DNA of 64,000 nt, from NCBI GenBank assembly GCA_021234155.1, contig JAJEKV010000003.1, positions 12,211,819 through 12,275,818 on the forward strand. Direction: 5' to 3'. Shown in pieces: positions 48,506 through 59,224 of the stretch. Each line of letters starts with the position of its first letter. The stretch's first letter is position 1. This DNA is from Isoetes taiwanensis. Lineage: Eukaryota; Streptophyta; Lycopodiopsida; Isoetales; Isoetaceae. Both the position numbers and the translations under genes were made by a program. Under the pieces are notes generated by a model. That model was given only the letters and a program-made list of their open reading frames with translations. It was not told the DNA's origin and made no database searches.

Positions 48506-49528
48506 ATGGACTACGCTGGGCGTTTAGCATGGTACATGGGAGGTGAGCAGTGGGATCCCCAGGTCCCATACCCTCTTTTGGATCCCATGCTGCAGTGTAG
48601 AGTCGACCTTATCGACAATATGCGTGCACATACCCATTATAACCTTTTTCTGGAGTATGATGAGGAAATCCTGCCCCAAGCAGAGTTTCTCGGAGAGCCG
48701 CCTCAACCTTATCTCCACAGGGATATCTTATGGCACATGTTTGGGGATGACCGTCACAATTATGATATTCTTAGGGGCATTGTCAGACGTGCTAAGCACG
48801 CCCCCATTATTGACCGCGGCTCTAACGAGCTGTACTTTGAGGCCCAGTTTGCCCTTGCCCTTATCATGGATAGGTATGTTGACGGTACCGACACGGCCTT
48901 AGAGCAAGCCAAGTCCCCACTTCCCCCAGATCCTGAGGAGGATGAGCAGATAAGCTATGCCGACTTTGTACGATGGAGGAAATTGGCCACAGAGAAGCCT
49001 TTACCTCGTAGTAAGGGCCAAGCTCTTGTCGGCTTAAGCTCGCTTCCTACTATAAAGGTTGGGGATCAAGATTACTTGCTGCTGAGTGACATTCAATGGG
49101 CATATCAGCATATCGCTAATAAGGGCAAGCAAAAGACGGCTCATCTCCTTTATGAGCTGGCCGAGTATTGTCAGGGTCAAAATGACTTCATCGATTATTC
49201 TCGTCCCGTATATGAGCCGGAGATACACCGACTGCTCAACTATCAGCCTCTTGATGTTGAGCCTATTAACACTCTGTTATCGTTACGGCAGTTAATCATT
49301 CAGGGTACTCCGTCCTCAATTCCTGAATCGGTTTTCCACGCTACGGCCCCACATGTTCCCAATATCAACGATGTCGTAGTTAAGATGGAAGACGACCCAA
49401 CTATGGAGGATCTATGTGATGAAGGTCAGTATGCTCATGAGGAGAAGGATTTTGCAATGGAAGAGGAACTGCCCCAGAACCTGGAATCTGAATTGGCTTC
49501 TTCAACCCATCCGCTGTTCAGAGGTTGA
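48506..49528 (+). CDS. Second accessory ORF of the inner chromovirus, unknown function
   Basis: Start chosen at MDYAGRLAWYMGG, in good context just after a TTCCTTCTTCAG acceptor-like site; the frame is also open 18 codons further upstream. About 340 residues, acidic, with Trp/Tyr-rich blocks (LHRDILWHMFGDDRHNYD, SDIQWAYQHIANKGKQKTAH) and an acidic C-terminal third. A frameshift near 49500 moves the reading into the frame 49525-49911. No family is recognised. The outer element lacks this region, apart from the 3' part, because of a deletion or an ancestral absence. Confidence 0.6.
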   Translation: MDYAGRLAWYMGGEQWDPQVPYPLLDPMLQCRVDLIDNMRAHTHYNLFLEYDEEILPQAEFLGEPPQPYLHRDILWHMFGDDRHNYDILRGIVRRAKHAPIIDRGSNELYFEAQFALALIMDRYVDGTDTALEQAKSPLPPDPEEDEQISYADFVRWRKLATEKPLPRSKGQALVGLSSLPTIKVGDQDYLLLSDIQWAYQHIANKGKQKTAHLLYELAEYCQGQNDFIDYSRPVYEPEIHRLLNYQPLDVEPINTLLSLRQLIIQGTPSSIPESVFHATAPHVPNINDVVVKMEDDPTMEDLCDEGQYAHEEKDFAMEEELPQNLESELASSTHPLFRG

Positions 49529-49911
49529 AATGCCATATTACCCGGTTCTTCTTGTCGGCTTTTACAAGCAGGCAAGTCCTCTTCTTTGCCAAAGCAATTG
49601 CACCTGAAGCAGAGGCGGCTGTATGGGCACTTAGGGCACTTTCGACGACAGCCGGCCATAAGAAGTTGGCCCCTAACTTGGAGCAGGTCATCCTGGTAAA
49701 TCGTGATCTGGCCATTGCGGTGTTTGACCACGATATCGGCTCTTGGATGAATTTGAGTCTACTGGTTGCAGCGCCATTAGCTACCAATGTTCCTCCAGAG
49801 ATAGCTTCAGCAGCTGCCTCATCAATTAGTCCTAGTGTGTTACTTCTGCAGCATCGACCAGAGCCTGAGTTTGATGCCCAATCACAAGATGTTGAAGGGT
49901 CGACCTTTTAG
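49525..49911 (+). pseudogene. Continuation of the second accessory ORF after a frameshift
   Basis: Codes for a stretch with EAEAAVWALRALSTTAGHKK and FDHDIGSWMNLSLLVAAPLA. The frame is open across 49500 from the preceding ORF, consistent with one original gene. Unknown family. Confidence 0.45.
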
Positions 49912-50132
49912 TTCTAGGTTCTATCAGACAATTGTATTCAGTTCTATGTAATTTTGATTGGCATTTCCTTTAATAAGCCACCATATAATATATGTGCTAG
50001 TTTTCTATGTTTCACTGTCTTGTTGAATATCATTGAATTATTTCTTTGCCCTACAATGCTTATCTCTCTTCCTTAAAGTTGGAGTATAAGAAAATTGTTC
50101 AATATTATATATTCATTCCTACCGTCTTGCAG

Positions 50133-50593
50133 ACGAGGGAATCGAAGAATATGAAGAAAGAATCACTAACCAGATACGAAGGGACGACCCAGGGCCTCCC
50201 GAACAAGATTACGGCCAACGATATGGGGAGTACCCAGAGCGGGACGGTGATTACGAGATAGGGGAACCTGAAGAAGAAGGAGAGCCTTATGATCCAGCTA
50301 AAGGCTTGGAAGTAGTTAACATTCTCAGAGAACGGGCCTTTGAGGACTTACAGCAAACTCTTCGTCGAACATGGGATTATTGGGACATGACAAGGCATGA
50401 AGCTTTTGCTGATGCCAACGATCACTTGTGGCAGATTTTCTCTGCACAAAGGAGGCTCTTTAATCTCCTTATCATTAGCCCCATACTGGACTACCAACCT
50501 GTTATCGTCCAGGCCTCGGCTCGCTACAAGTTAGTGAGAGCGGTACGCGAGAGCGTTCGCTACTCTATCTTGTACCCTTTTGCGCAGCCCTAG
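50133..50593 (+). CDS. C-terminal exon of the second accessory gene
   Basis: Opens after a CCTACCGTCTTGCAG acceptor. First 60 codons are very acidic (Glu/Asp/Tyr/Pro), then LRRTWDYWDMTRHEAFADAN, DHLWQIF and VRAVRESVRYSILYPFAQP. The last ~80 codons are conserved in the outer element (59729-59969), which argues for a real protein. It has no ATG near its start, so splicing from the preceding ORF is likely. Confidence 0.6.
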
Positions 50594-50864
50594 GTCTGGT
50601 CCCCTCAGTTTCCTTTTCTATGTTATGTGTGAGTTGAAAAAAAAAATGCCCAATGTATAATATTTATCTCTGTATTATATCACTTCAAGTTTTGTCACTA
50701 CCGATGTAATGATCTCTGATGTAACGACTGTTCTAGCTTATAATAAAGATCTTTTCTATTGTCCTCTTTTATTGACTCTCTCTCTAAATACTATCGGAAA
50801 TGACATTCTTTGTGAGACTTCATGTCACTATAATTCTGCTTATACCTTTTTATACTCAATATAG
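50594..50864 (+). other. Spacer before gag with conserved splice acceptor
   Basis: Non-coding, T-rich. Ends in CTCAATATAG; the outer element has GTCAATATAG at the same place (about 60254-60263), directly before the gag frame, which has no early ATG. This suggests gag is translated from a spliced RNA. Confidence 0.45.
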
Positions 50865-51759
50865 ATGGTGCACGCAACGCCGCCTGGCAGACACCCTCGA
50901 ATGCCAGTCGACTAACACCTGAGCAGGAACTTATGTTGATGAAGAGGCAATTAGTCGAGTTACAAGCTTATGTGTTAAACGCCAATCCACCACAACATAT
51001 GCAGGAAGACGGACCGGAGTTGCCTCCGTTACCGCCAAGTCCGCCACCACAGCAGCCACTTGCACCTGAACCAGGCCCCGTGCCTGCACAAAGGAGGCAC
51101 CATTCTAAACGTCGTCGGAGTTCCTCTAGGGATAGTGCCACCTCCTCACAATCAGCCACTTCTGTGTCCTCTGAGTCGTCTATATCATCCGGTGACCATG
51201 CCAAGCGCTGAGACAAGGAGTACCGTAAGACAGTTGATACGGCCATAACTAGCATATGGAAAATAGGAAACTGGCCCAGTTTGATGGGAAATCTAGAGGC
51301 GGACTGAATGCAGAGTCCTGGTTGGACGAGATGAAGGAATTTAGAAAATCATACGGTATGACAGAAAAGGATACAGGAAAAGTTGCCACCACAAACCTTA
51401 CAGGAGCTGCCCGTATTTGGTGGAAGGGCTATGCCCGAGCCAAGCATCTGGACAGAAGCAGGTGCAAGTTCAAAAAATTTGCAAAAGCCTTTAAGTCGCA
51501 TTACGTGCCTCGTGCGCACAAATGCCAACAGATTCAAACTTTTTATCGGTTGGAGCAAAAGGGCATGTCAGTTCAGGCCTACACAGATGAATTCATGCGC
51601 CTGAGGTTATATGTGCTGGGTATGAATGAAAAGAGGGCAGTGGAGGGCTATATTGAAGGGTTGGCCCCATCCATTAAGCGAATGGTTAAGGCCATAGACC
51701 CGAAGTCAGTTGCAGAGGCTGAGGCTAAGGCATTGAGCCTTGAAGAGGACACGCCGTGA
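50865..51759 (+). pseudogene. Gag of the inner chromovirus, two stop codons
   Basis: Capsid (retrotransposon gag) region. A Pro-rich segment and a basic Ser-rich segment (RRHHSKRRRSSSRDS) precede the capsid helices with GLNAESWLDEMKEF and GAARIWWKGYARAKHLDRS. TGA at 51209-51211 interrupts it, and the TGA at 51757-51759 replaces the CGA present in the outer copy. Beyond it the same frame continues to the zinc knuckle and pol. Gag and pol are therefore one frame, without ribosomal frameshifting. Confidence 0.88.
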
Positions 51760-53916
51760 AGCCAGTACCAACGTCCAGCATCTTACTCCCAGCCACGCCC
51801 GTACACGACTTATAAGGGCCGTTCACCCAGTCCGGGGCCCCCTCAGCAGAACTCTTCTGGCCGCCAGGAAAAGAAAGTCACCTTCAGCACGCCCGATAAA
51901 CCGAACAATGTCGATAAGGAAGTTCGGAACCTCTTACAGTCCATTCCCAAAGAGGCTCGAGAACAGCTCCGACGAGATAAGGCATGCTACAGGTGTATGC
52001 GGCCCGGGCACTTCATGCAGAATTGTCCTTATGTCACGCAGAATGCCCAGCTGGCCATGGCCGACCTCGATTGGGATGACCTCGAGTCCACACCACCTAT
52101 CGAGGAGAAGGCTCCCGAATACATTCACGGTGAGTCCCATATCCTTGCAGCCATTGAAACCGGCAATGCTGAAAGTCAGCCTGCCGTTATTTCCACCATA
52201 GATCAAGTAGACAGCAAACCTTTCATAATTTTGATGGATACGGGTAGTGCACATAATTTTGCTTCTCCTAGAATGGCCCAGGTATTGCAACTTGAAACTT
52301 TGAGATCCCGACCGAGGCCTGTCACTTTAGCCAGTGGTAAGATCAGACATACTCATGGCCATCGCATTAACCTTAAGATGCAGTTGCCAGGTGCACCAGT
52401 TGCATTGGGTGCGGAGATAATGGATATTGGCAAATATGATCTCATTGTTGGTATGGAATTCTTGGCATCTGCAAAGGCCAACATAGACTGCGAGAAACGG
52501 GAGGTTACCTTCAACGCAGCTAATGGAGGCCGCGTGACTATAACAGGTGATCCATTCAACCCTATTATGGAGTCTATGTCCATCGGACAGTTAGATAAAG
52601 CTATACGCAAGGATAAGCTCCTCTACATCATTAGACTTGCCTCCCTTGAGTCAGATGCTAAACGGAAGCAAGTAACCGATACCTTGCCAGAGGGCATTGC
52701 TAATCTTCTCCGAGAATTTAGCGATCTTTTTCCAGACGAGATCCAGAAGCTTCCAACTTTTAGAGGGGTGGAATGTGAAATAACTTTAGAACTAGGTACT
52801 AAGCCTACCAGCAAGGCCCCATACCGTATGAGTCCCTCAGAGTTGGCAAAGCTTAAGAAGCAACTTCAGGAGTTACTAAACCTAGGTTTCATACGACCTA
52901 GTGTTTCGCCTTTCGGCGCTCCTATCCTTTTTGTTAAGAAGAAGGATGGCTCCTTGAGAATGTGTATTGATTATCGGCAGCTCAATAAGTATACCATTAA
53001 AAATCGCTACGCTTTGCCTAGAGCAGACGATCTTATGGACCAATTGCAAGGGGCCAAGTACTTTTCAAAGATTGACTTACGCTCAGGTTATCATCAAATA
53101 AAAATTAAAGAGGAGGGCATCCATAAATCTGCCTTCCGCACTAGATATGGGCACTATGAGTTTACCGTTATGCCTTTTGGATTAACTAATGCCCCTGCAA
53201 CTTTTATGCGGTTAATGAATGATGTCTTCCGCCAATACTTAGATGATTTTGTTGTTATTTTCTTTGATGACATTCTCATCTACAGTAAGACACTGGAGGA
53301 GCATGAAAACCATCTTCGCTTCGCCCTACAAAAGTTAAGACGTCACCAGCTCTTTGCCAAATTCTCTAAGTGCAAATTTGCCACTTCAAAGGTGGACTAT
53401 TTAGGTCATGTTATTTCCGCCGAAGGAATTGCTACAGATCCAGCAAAAATAGAAGCAGTCAAGGATTGGCCCATTCCTGGTAATGTGTCAGAGGTCCGAA
53501 GTTTCTTGGGATTGGCAGGATATTACCGGAAATTTGTTAAGGATTTTGCAAAAATTGCAGCACCTCTTACCGACCTTACGAAGCATGAGAAAGTCAGGGA
53601 TTGGATGGAACATTGGAAAGCAAAGGTCCACGACAGTTTTCAGAAACTTAAGGATGCCTTGACATCAGCACCAGTCCTCACATTGCCCGATCCAGAAAAG
53701 GACAAGATAGTAGCAACAGATGCCAGTAAGATTGCTACCGGCGGGGTTCTCATGCAGGAAGAAAGGGTTATAGCCTACGATTCTAAGAAGATGAATGAGA
53801 CAGAACAGCACTACCCTACCCATGATCAGGAATTGTTGGCTGTCATTCACGCTTTGCGAACAGCCAAATCTCAACCTCCGTCAGAGAAGATGGATGGAAT
53901 TTCTGGAGGAGTATGA
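51760..53916 (+). pseudogene. Zinc knuckle, protease, RT and RNase H of the inner chromovirus
   Basis: Same frame as gag. CCHC zinc knuckle [14 protein letters not shown] (51985-52026); aspartic protease [10 protein letters not shown] (about 52234); reverse transcriptase about 52800-53400 with [20 protein letters not shown] and the catalytic [10 protein letters not shown] (about 53257-53286); then the RNase H start with ATDAS (about 53713). About 80 bp of RNase H present in the outer copy (63260-63340) are missing near 53862, which throws the reading out of frame and ends it at 53916. RT itself looks intact. Confidence 0.92.
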
Positions 53917-53992
53917 CTTTGAGATTATGTATAAGCTTGGGAAGCACAATGTGGTTGCGGATGCGTTGTCACGCCATCCCTTGGTAACCTGA
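53917..53992 (+). pseudogene. RNase H C-terminal remnant of the inner chromovirus
   Basis: Codes in another frame for [20 protein letters not shown], ending LSRHPLVT, the usual end of Ty3 RNase H. The outer element has lost the [11 protein letters not shown] part instead. Confidence 0.8.
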
Positions 53993-54052
53993 ACCCATTG
54001 TAATGCAATTTCCACACTCACCAGTGAGTTTGAGAAACAGATAGCACAAACC

Positions 54053-54628
54053 TTGCCCACGGATTCCGAGTTCCGTGATGTATGGAGTAGTTTGAATAAG
54101 GAGGCACGCACAGATAAAGAACGTGAAGCTTTCCGTTCGTATAAGAAAGAGGGCAACTTGTTATATTACAAGGATAAGTTGTGTGTACCAGAGACTTCAG
54201 GAGTGCGTAAGCTAATTCTCCATGACACGCACAACTGCCCTATAGCTGGACATGCGGGTTTTATGAAAACCTACTTCAAGATCCGCTCCAGTTATTTATG
54301 GCCTTCTATGAAGAAGGATATTACTAGGTACATTAAGCAGTGTCAAGTGTGTCAGCAAACCAAGGCTGAGCAATTAAGGATTCCAGGAGAGTTACAACCT
54401 CTGGATGTGCCCAACGCTAAGTGGGAAGTGATAACCATGGATTTCATTGTGGGCCTTCCACGTACTCTCCGTGGATATGATGCATTGATGGTAATGGTCG
54501 ACAAATTGTCGAAAATGGCTCATTTCTTGCCATGTCGTACCACGGATACCGCTTTCGATACTGCTTTGCTATTCGCAAAGGAGATCTTTAGATTACATGG
54601 AATGCCGCGAGTTATTGTATCCGACTGA
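54053..54628 (+). pseudogene. Integrase N-terminal half of the inner chromovirus
   Basis: HHCC zinc-binding region (HDTHNCPIAGHAG ... CQVCQQTKAEQL) and catalytic core with MDFIVGLPRTLRGYDALMVM and VIVSD. A TGA at 54626-54628 replaces the arginine codon of the usual SDRDPKF; a second TGA (TGG expected) follows near 54650. Confidence 0.9.
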
Positions 54629-54691
54629 GATCCCAAATTCGTAAGTGCATTCTGAAAAGACTTCTTTGCCACCATCCAGACAAAGCTTGCT

Positions 54692-55567
54692 ATGAGTACG
54701 GCCTATCATCCTCAGACGGATGGTCAGACAGAACGTACCAATCGTATTATAGAGGATATGCTACGAAGTTATGTCTGGAGTAAGCAATCACAATGGGCTG
54801 ACTATATTTACCTGGTCGAGTTTTCCTATAACAGTATGAAGCAGGAATCTTCCAGAATGTCTCCCTTCATGATAAATTATGGATATCAATGCCTTACTCC
54901 AGACACATGGCATAACCCAGTTTCTAAAGTGGAGGTTTCTCAACAACTCCTCTTACAAATGCAAGCTTTGGTTGAGGAAGTTCGTGGTTACTTATTGGCT
55001 GCACACAGTCGTCAGAAGAGTGTAGCAGACAAGCACAGAACCCCACGAATCTTCCAGGTGGGCGACTCAGTTTGGCTTAAGATTAAGGTAAAACAGGCCA
55101 AACTTAAGATTGGTAACTGCAAGAAGCTGGTACCCAGATGGGTTGGGCCGTTCAAAATCACTGAGCGTGTTGGAGACCAAGCATATCGTTTGGACTTGCC
55201 ACCCCGCTTGAAGATCCACAAGGTCTTTCACGTGAGTCTTCTGAAACAACACACCCCTGATCCAGAGGAGGTCTTGGATACCCCAACCCTCCTAGAAATG
55301 ACAGAGGAGCAACTGGAGATAGTGCCTGAAGCTCTTCTTGATCGAGCTTATAAACAAACCAGAAGGACTCAAATGTTGCAATACTTGGTTAAGTGGAAAC
55401 ACCTACCAGTTGAGGATGCTACATGGGTGTTGAAGATAGACCTTGATAAGCACTATCCGGACTTCATGCGGGAATCTCAAGGCCACACCATCAACGATGC
55501 TATCAACCCTGCAGCCGGCGGTAAGCTTGAAAGCTTGATTGCCAAGAGTAACGCTCTAGAGGGGTAG
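54692..55567 (+). CDS. Integrase C-terminal half with chromodomain, inner chromovirus
   Basis: Begins with MSTAYHPQTDGQTERTNR holding the catalytic Glu, then the GPY/F module (GPFKITERVGDQAYRLDLP, residues 152-170). A chromodomain follows (about residues 208-258, nt 55313-55465) with YLVKWKHLPVEDATW. Chromodomains of this class bind methylated H3 tails or heterochromatin and steer integration. About 30 residues follow before the stop. Together with the RT this makes the element a chromovirus of the Ty3/gypsy superfamily. Confidence 0.9.
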   Translation: MSTAYHPQTDGQTERTNRIIEDMLRSYVWSKQSQWADYIYLVEFSYNSMKQESSRMSPFMINYGYQCLTPDTWHNPVSKVEVSQQLLLQMQALVEEVRGYLLAAHSRQKSVADKHRTPRIFQVGDSVWLKIKVKQAKLKIGNCKKLVPRWVGPFKITERVGDQAYRLDLPPRLKIHKVFHVSLLKQHTPDPEEVLDTPTLLEMTEEQLEIVPEALLDRAYKQTRRTQMLQYLVKWKHLPVEDATWVLKIDLDKHYPDFMRESQGHTINDAINPAAGGKLESLIAKSNALEG

Positions 55568-56140
55568 ATGCATCGTAAGTAATAATAGTTACCGATGATG
55601 AGATCACCTCTGTGTTCTCTAGGACGTGGTGTACTGTCGATGTTGGCATGACCACGAATTGCTTGCAGAGCATATAGTGGACAGGCTGCATTCATCTCGG
55701 CTATAATGGGAACTTGACCATTCCTTATGCCGCAATGAATTGCAAACCATAGACATGATAGGCTCCCTTGTAGATAGGATTTTCTTTTATTTATTATAGG
55801 GGGTGGTCCCTTCAACCACAACCTATTTATTTGATTTATATATATTGATATATTGACATGTGCAGGCCAGTAAGCAGTTCGTGACCTGCCCATGTATAGA
55901 GGGCTGCTGATGGCCCAACTTCTTCAGTTTCATTTTGTTTACATGTGTTGCTTTCTTGTCGCTGTGATGTTTCAAATTGGACTTCGGTCCTCAAAAAATT
56001 TTGTCAAATGAACCTTGGTGCTTAAACTTTCATATAATTACTCTCCAAAATAAAGAATTATCTTCCTTTCTTAAGTATACTTTCTCTTATTTCCGTTCTT
56101 TGCTAAACTAACCCCAATGCTGAGGACATCATTATTTCTA
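55568..56140 (+). other. 3' untranslated part of the inner chromovirus
   Basis: No coding signal on the plus strand; minus-strand open frames here lack any family feature. Confidence 0.5.
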
Positions 56141-56152
56141 AGGGGGGGAGAA
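56141..56152 (+). other. Polypurine tract
   Basis: AGGGGGGGAGAA directly before the TGTGACG of the 3' LTR; primes plus-strand DNA synthesis. Confidence 0.85.
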
Positions 56153-57769
56153 TGTGACGTTCCAAGTATTTATACGGTATACATATAAATATACTGACAC
56201 GTCACCCAGTAAAGGTACGCCACCATGGGGTATTGTAACCTAGGGGGTTGACCTAAAAGGGATTAAATTAGCTATGCTAATTTAATCATTAAGGATAATA
56301 ACCTATGATTAGGAAATTATTGTCTAAATGGATTAATTAGGTTAATTAATGCTTTGGGAAGGCGCCACCTAGCCTAAATCGATTGGCCAGCATGGGGACT
56401 TCCAAATTGGGCCATCAACTTGACCCCTATCCCTAATTGACTCCCAAAATCGATCAAGAGGAGCAGCAGCTGAGCGCCCACCTTGTCAAGCACCTTTACC
56501 TGTGTGTCCAGAGCTGAGCGCCAAGTCCAAGGAAGATGGAAGCACCAAATGACAACTGATCCAGCAGGAACTCAGGTGGGTGGTTAGTGTAGCTTGATAT
56601 TTCTAGCGTAGCGCCCCTGTTAGGTACTTGTAGTGTTTATTTCTTCTGTTCTCTTTGTGTTTTACTTGTAGGAACTAACCCTTGATTGCAAAGGTGAGTT
56701 CTTTTTATCTCTGATTCTGGTTTTGCTCTTAAAGGATGGATTGATAGTTCTTTGCATAGTATTATTCTGGAAATGGGGGAATTAAGGCGGGGTAGAGACC
56801 TCTGAGCCATGTTAGTAGTATACTCCTAGGTTGATCCCTGTATATCCCATTAGTTGCGGCCTGTGTACAAGAGACCACCGGGTCGTAGATGCTATGGAAT
56901 GGCTTAGCACCAAAGAAGGGACGCAGTGGTGAAGTGGGGGTGGGGTCTTGCATGAACATAAAAGGCTTCCGAGACTCCTACAGTGGGCTAGGCCTGATAG
57001 CCGGTCACGTAGAGGGCCGGGTATGGGTCTGACACTCCCTGGGTGTAGTGGCGTGACCCGTATGGGGCACCATGCACTTTGAGTAGATTTAGGGTGAGTA
57101 AGTCGGGTACGGATGCGGGGGTCGCTGATGTGGCACGTATTCTCTAGCTCACCCATGGAACCACTGCGATCCTGGAAGGGGACACTTCCCTGACCTGCCT
57201 CGTCGTACCAGGGCTTCATGAACCCTGGAGTAGGCTCGAAGGGTGGTACCTTGAGTCTGCGTCTCCGGAAGGGTATAGCGACGCCATAGCGTGAATCGAC
57301 CCATCTGCAAAGTGTGCACAGGAGGGGCGGATGGAGTGGACAACCCTAGCCGATGTTCTATGCCAGCCAACGCCAGGTTATACTTCTGTCTGTTGATCTC
57401 TTGAGACCGAGCCGTCAGTTCATTCTCACAGGAGTCTGAACCGGGGTAGAACCTGGGGTTTGGGGTGTTTTCCTTAGGATTAGATGCATATTCTTTGCCG
57501 TTGGTATTTGGATGGATGTGTCACCCTTCGTGGTGGTTATTTATATATATGATTTATGCTGTGTACTAACATGTATTCACGCTTCCGCGACTTAGGAGTC
57601 CCACTGAAGGCGTGGGCCGAATGACACCTCCGTGTCCTTCACTCGGGCTCCTCTTACGGATGGCCCGTGATAGACGGAGGGCCCTGCTCATGGCGAGATG
57701 GTTGCCATGGGAGGGGAAAGTCCCCGTATGTATACGGCCGAGTGCCGTATATGTTCAGGGAGCGTCACA
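56153..57769 (+). repeat. 3' LTR of the inner chromovirus
   Basis: About 1617 bp, TGTGACG...CGTCACA, followed by the target duplication GTGTG. Differs from the 5' LTR at scattered sites and by about 20 extra bases near 56266-56288. Confidence 0.9.
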
Positions 57770-57774
57770 GTGTG

Positions 57775-58375
57775 ATTGTTTAGCTCTTTGATGTTTGGTT
57801 TTGTGCTAGGTTGATGTAGTAGATTGTAAGTTTTTAAGAGGTTTAGGGCGACTGGAGAACCCAAGTTTGGAAGGGCTATAACCTTTTTGTAGGTAGCTCG
57901 GATGAAGGCGAAAATGGTTCCAATGGATCGGGCACCTCCCAAATACCCTAGGGGGCACGTTACTCGAGGTCAAAATGGCGACAGCAAGGCGAAAAAGTCA
58001 AAGGGGCGCTGCTGTCGGATTGAGTGTTTTTCTCACAAAGTTATGACCGTATAATGCTAGCAGCGTCCCATACGGTTCCGCGTATAAAAATACGTGTCCG
58101 TTTTTTTTTTTTTAATAAAAAAAATTTGAAAACTTTTTACAAAAAGTTAAAAGTTAAATTCAAATTTTGTGTTACTTTTTTTGAAAACTGTGTTTGTTGG
58201 GACGCCTTCTTGCCGCCATAGCCGCCGGACTTGAGCTCCTTTTCTGCCATAGCCGACCTCTACCGCCACCTTGCAACTACCCTAAACCCCTAGCGCCTTC
58301 GCCTACCCGCTAGCGCCACCTATCTAAGCCTGAGCGCCCTACTTCCTCTTTTGCTGTCCATCACTAGACGTCGCC
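57775..58375 (+). other. Leader of the outer chromovirus
   Basis: No ORF of note. Contains a T/A-rich run near 58100 and GCCGCCATAGCCGCCGGA, as in the inner leader just before its ATG. Here the corresponding start codon reads TTG, so translation would start at 58376. Confidence 0.5.
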
Positions 58376-59026
58376 ATGCCGCGTTTCAAGCTCACAGTTG
58401 ACCTAAAGACATTAAATGTCTACCAGCTCTTCTGTGTGCTAGTAGACCACCTAGGTGAGGACCATAGTGATATTGACGTGGTCCTCGATTTGTTTGTCAA
58501 GCATTTCACCGAGAACCGTCGCATCCCATTCCCTATTTTTCACTTCAATGAGCGGTTCCTCATGAAGTTAAATGCTGCTAACCAACCCTACACCATCGTG
58601 GAGCAGCCAGACCGAGCTTTTGCCTTCACCAAGTTTTACCCTTCGCCTGGCCCTGAGGAAGATCCCGATGACCTCATTAGAATGGAGGCCCAAAGAATTA
58701 TGCATCTGGCTAGGCTAGAAGACCTCCAGCAAATAGCTAGTGGCCTCCCAGAAGCGCGTGCCAACCGTTTTTACTACCTTGGTAGAGGCCATGTGCTTCT
58801 ATGCATGGACCACTATAATCTTCCTCCATTTCATTGGAATGCTGAGCTAAATAGCTTCATCTTTGAGAATGCATTACCTAGCTTCACACAAGACCGCATG
58901 GACATCGTGCAAGCTGACATGCGAGCTTACCCGGACCGGTACCATACGGAGATTGCCAGGCGGATACAAGTGCGCTTGGACAAGGAAGCCCGGGATGCTG
59001 AGAGGGAGAGGCTCCGTAAGGCATAG
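58376..59026 (+). CDS. Novel N-terminal domain of the chromovirus H3 protein (outer copy)
   Basis: 216 residues before TAG (59024-59026). Shares with the inner copy the blocks RIPFPIFHFNERFLMKLNAA, FYYLGRGHVLL and a Glu/Arg-rich helical end, though overall identity is low. After the TAG the same frame continues for 65 codons of Gln/Asp-rich repeats (GDQNGDQNVDQ) and a basic patch, then TGA (59222-59224), then H3. Both stops could come from C-to-T changes (CAG to TAG, CGA to TGA), so the ancestor was one continuous protein of about 425 residues. No known family. Confidence 0.75.
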   Translation: MPRFKLTVDLKTLNVYQLFCVLVDHLGEDHSDIDVVLDLFVKHFTENRRIPFPIFHFNERFLMKLNAANQPYTIVEQPDRAFAFTKFYPSPGPEEDPDDLIRMEAQRIMHLARLEDLQQIASGLPEARANRFYYLGRGHVLLCMDHYNLPPFHWNAELNSFIFENALPSFTQDRMDIVQADMRAYPDRYHTEIARRIQVRLDKEARDAERERLRKA

Positions 59027-59224
59027 GAGGATGCCCAAAACCAGCAGGGCGGGGATCAAAATGGGGATCAAAATGTAGATCAAACTGTTGTCCAGCAAAA
59101 AGATCAACATGTGGTACAGGAGGAGGTAGCACAGAATGATGTCCCGGATAAGGAGGAGAGGTGGGGTAACCGAAAGAGGAAGAATACAAAACCTATAAGG
59201 GGAGGTGTGAATTACAGGACCTGA

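Larger units (their letters stand above)
26111..57769 (+). mobile_element. Inner chromovirus (Ty3/gypsy), full length, with histone H3 ORF
   Basis: Bounded by LTRs 26111-27706 and 56153-57769, with a 5-bp target duplication GTGTG (26106-26110 and 57770-57774). Inserted about 98 bp inside the internal region of the outer element of the same family. Order: LTR, tRNA-Met primer site, leader broken by 18.6 kb of foreign DNA, N-domain/H3 ORF, second accessory ORF, gag, protease, RT, RNase H, integrase, chromodomain, polypurine tract, LTR. Without the foreign block the internal region would be about 9.9 kb. Confidence 0.88.

Noticed and set aside
49034-49787. Minus-strand ORFs opposite the accessory gene and gag
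   Set aside because: Shadows of the plus-strand coding frames.
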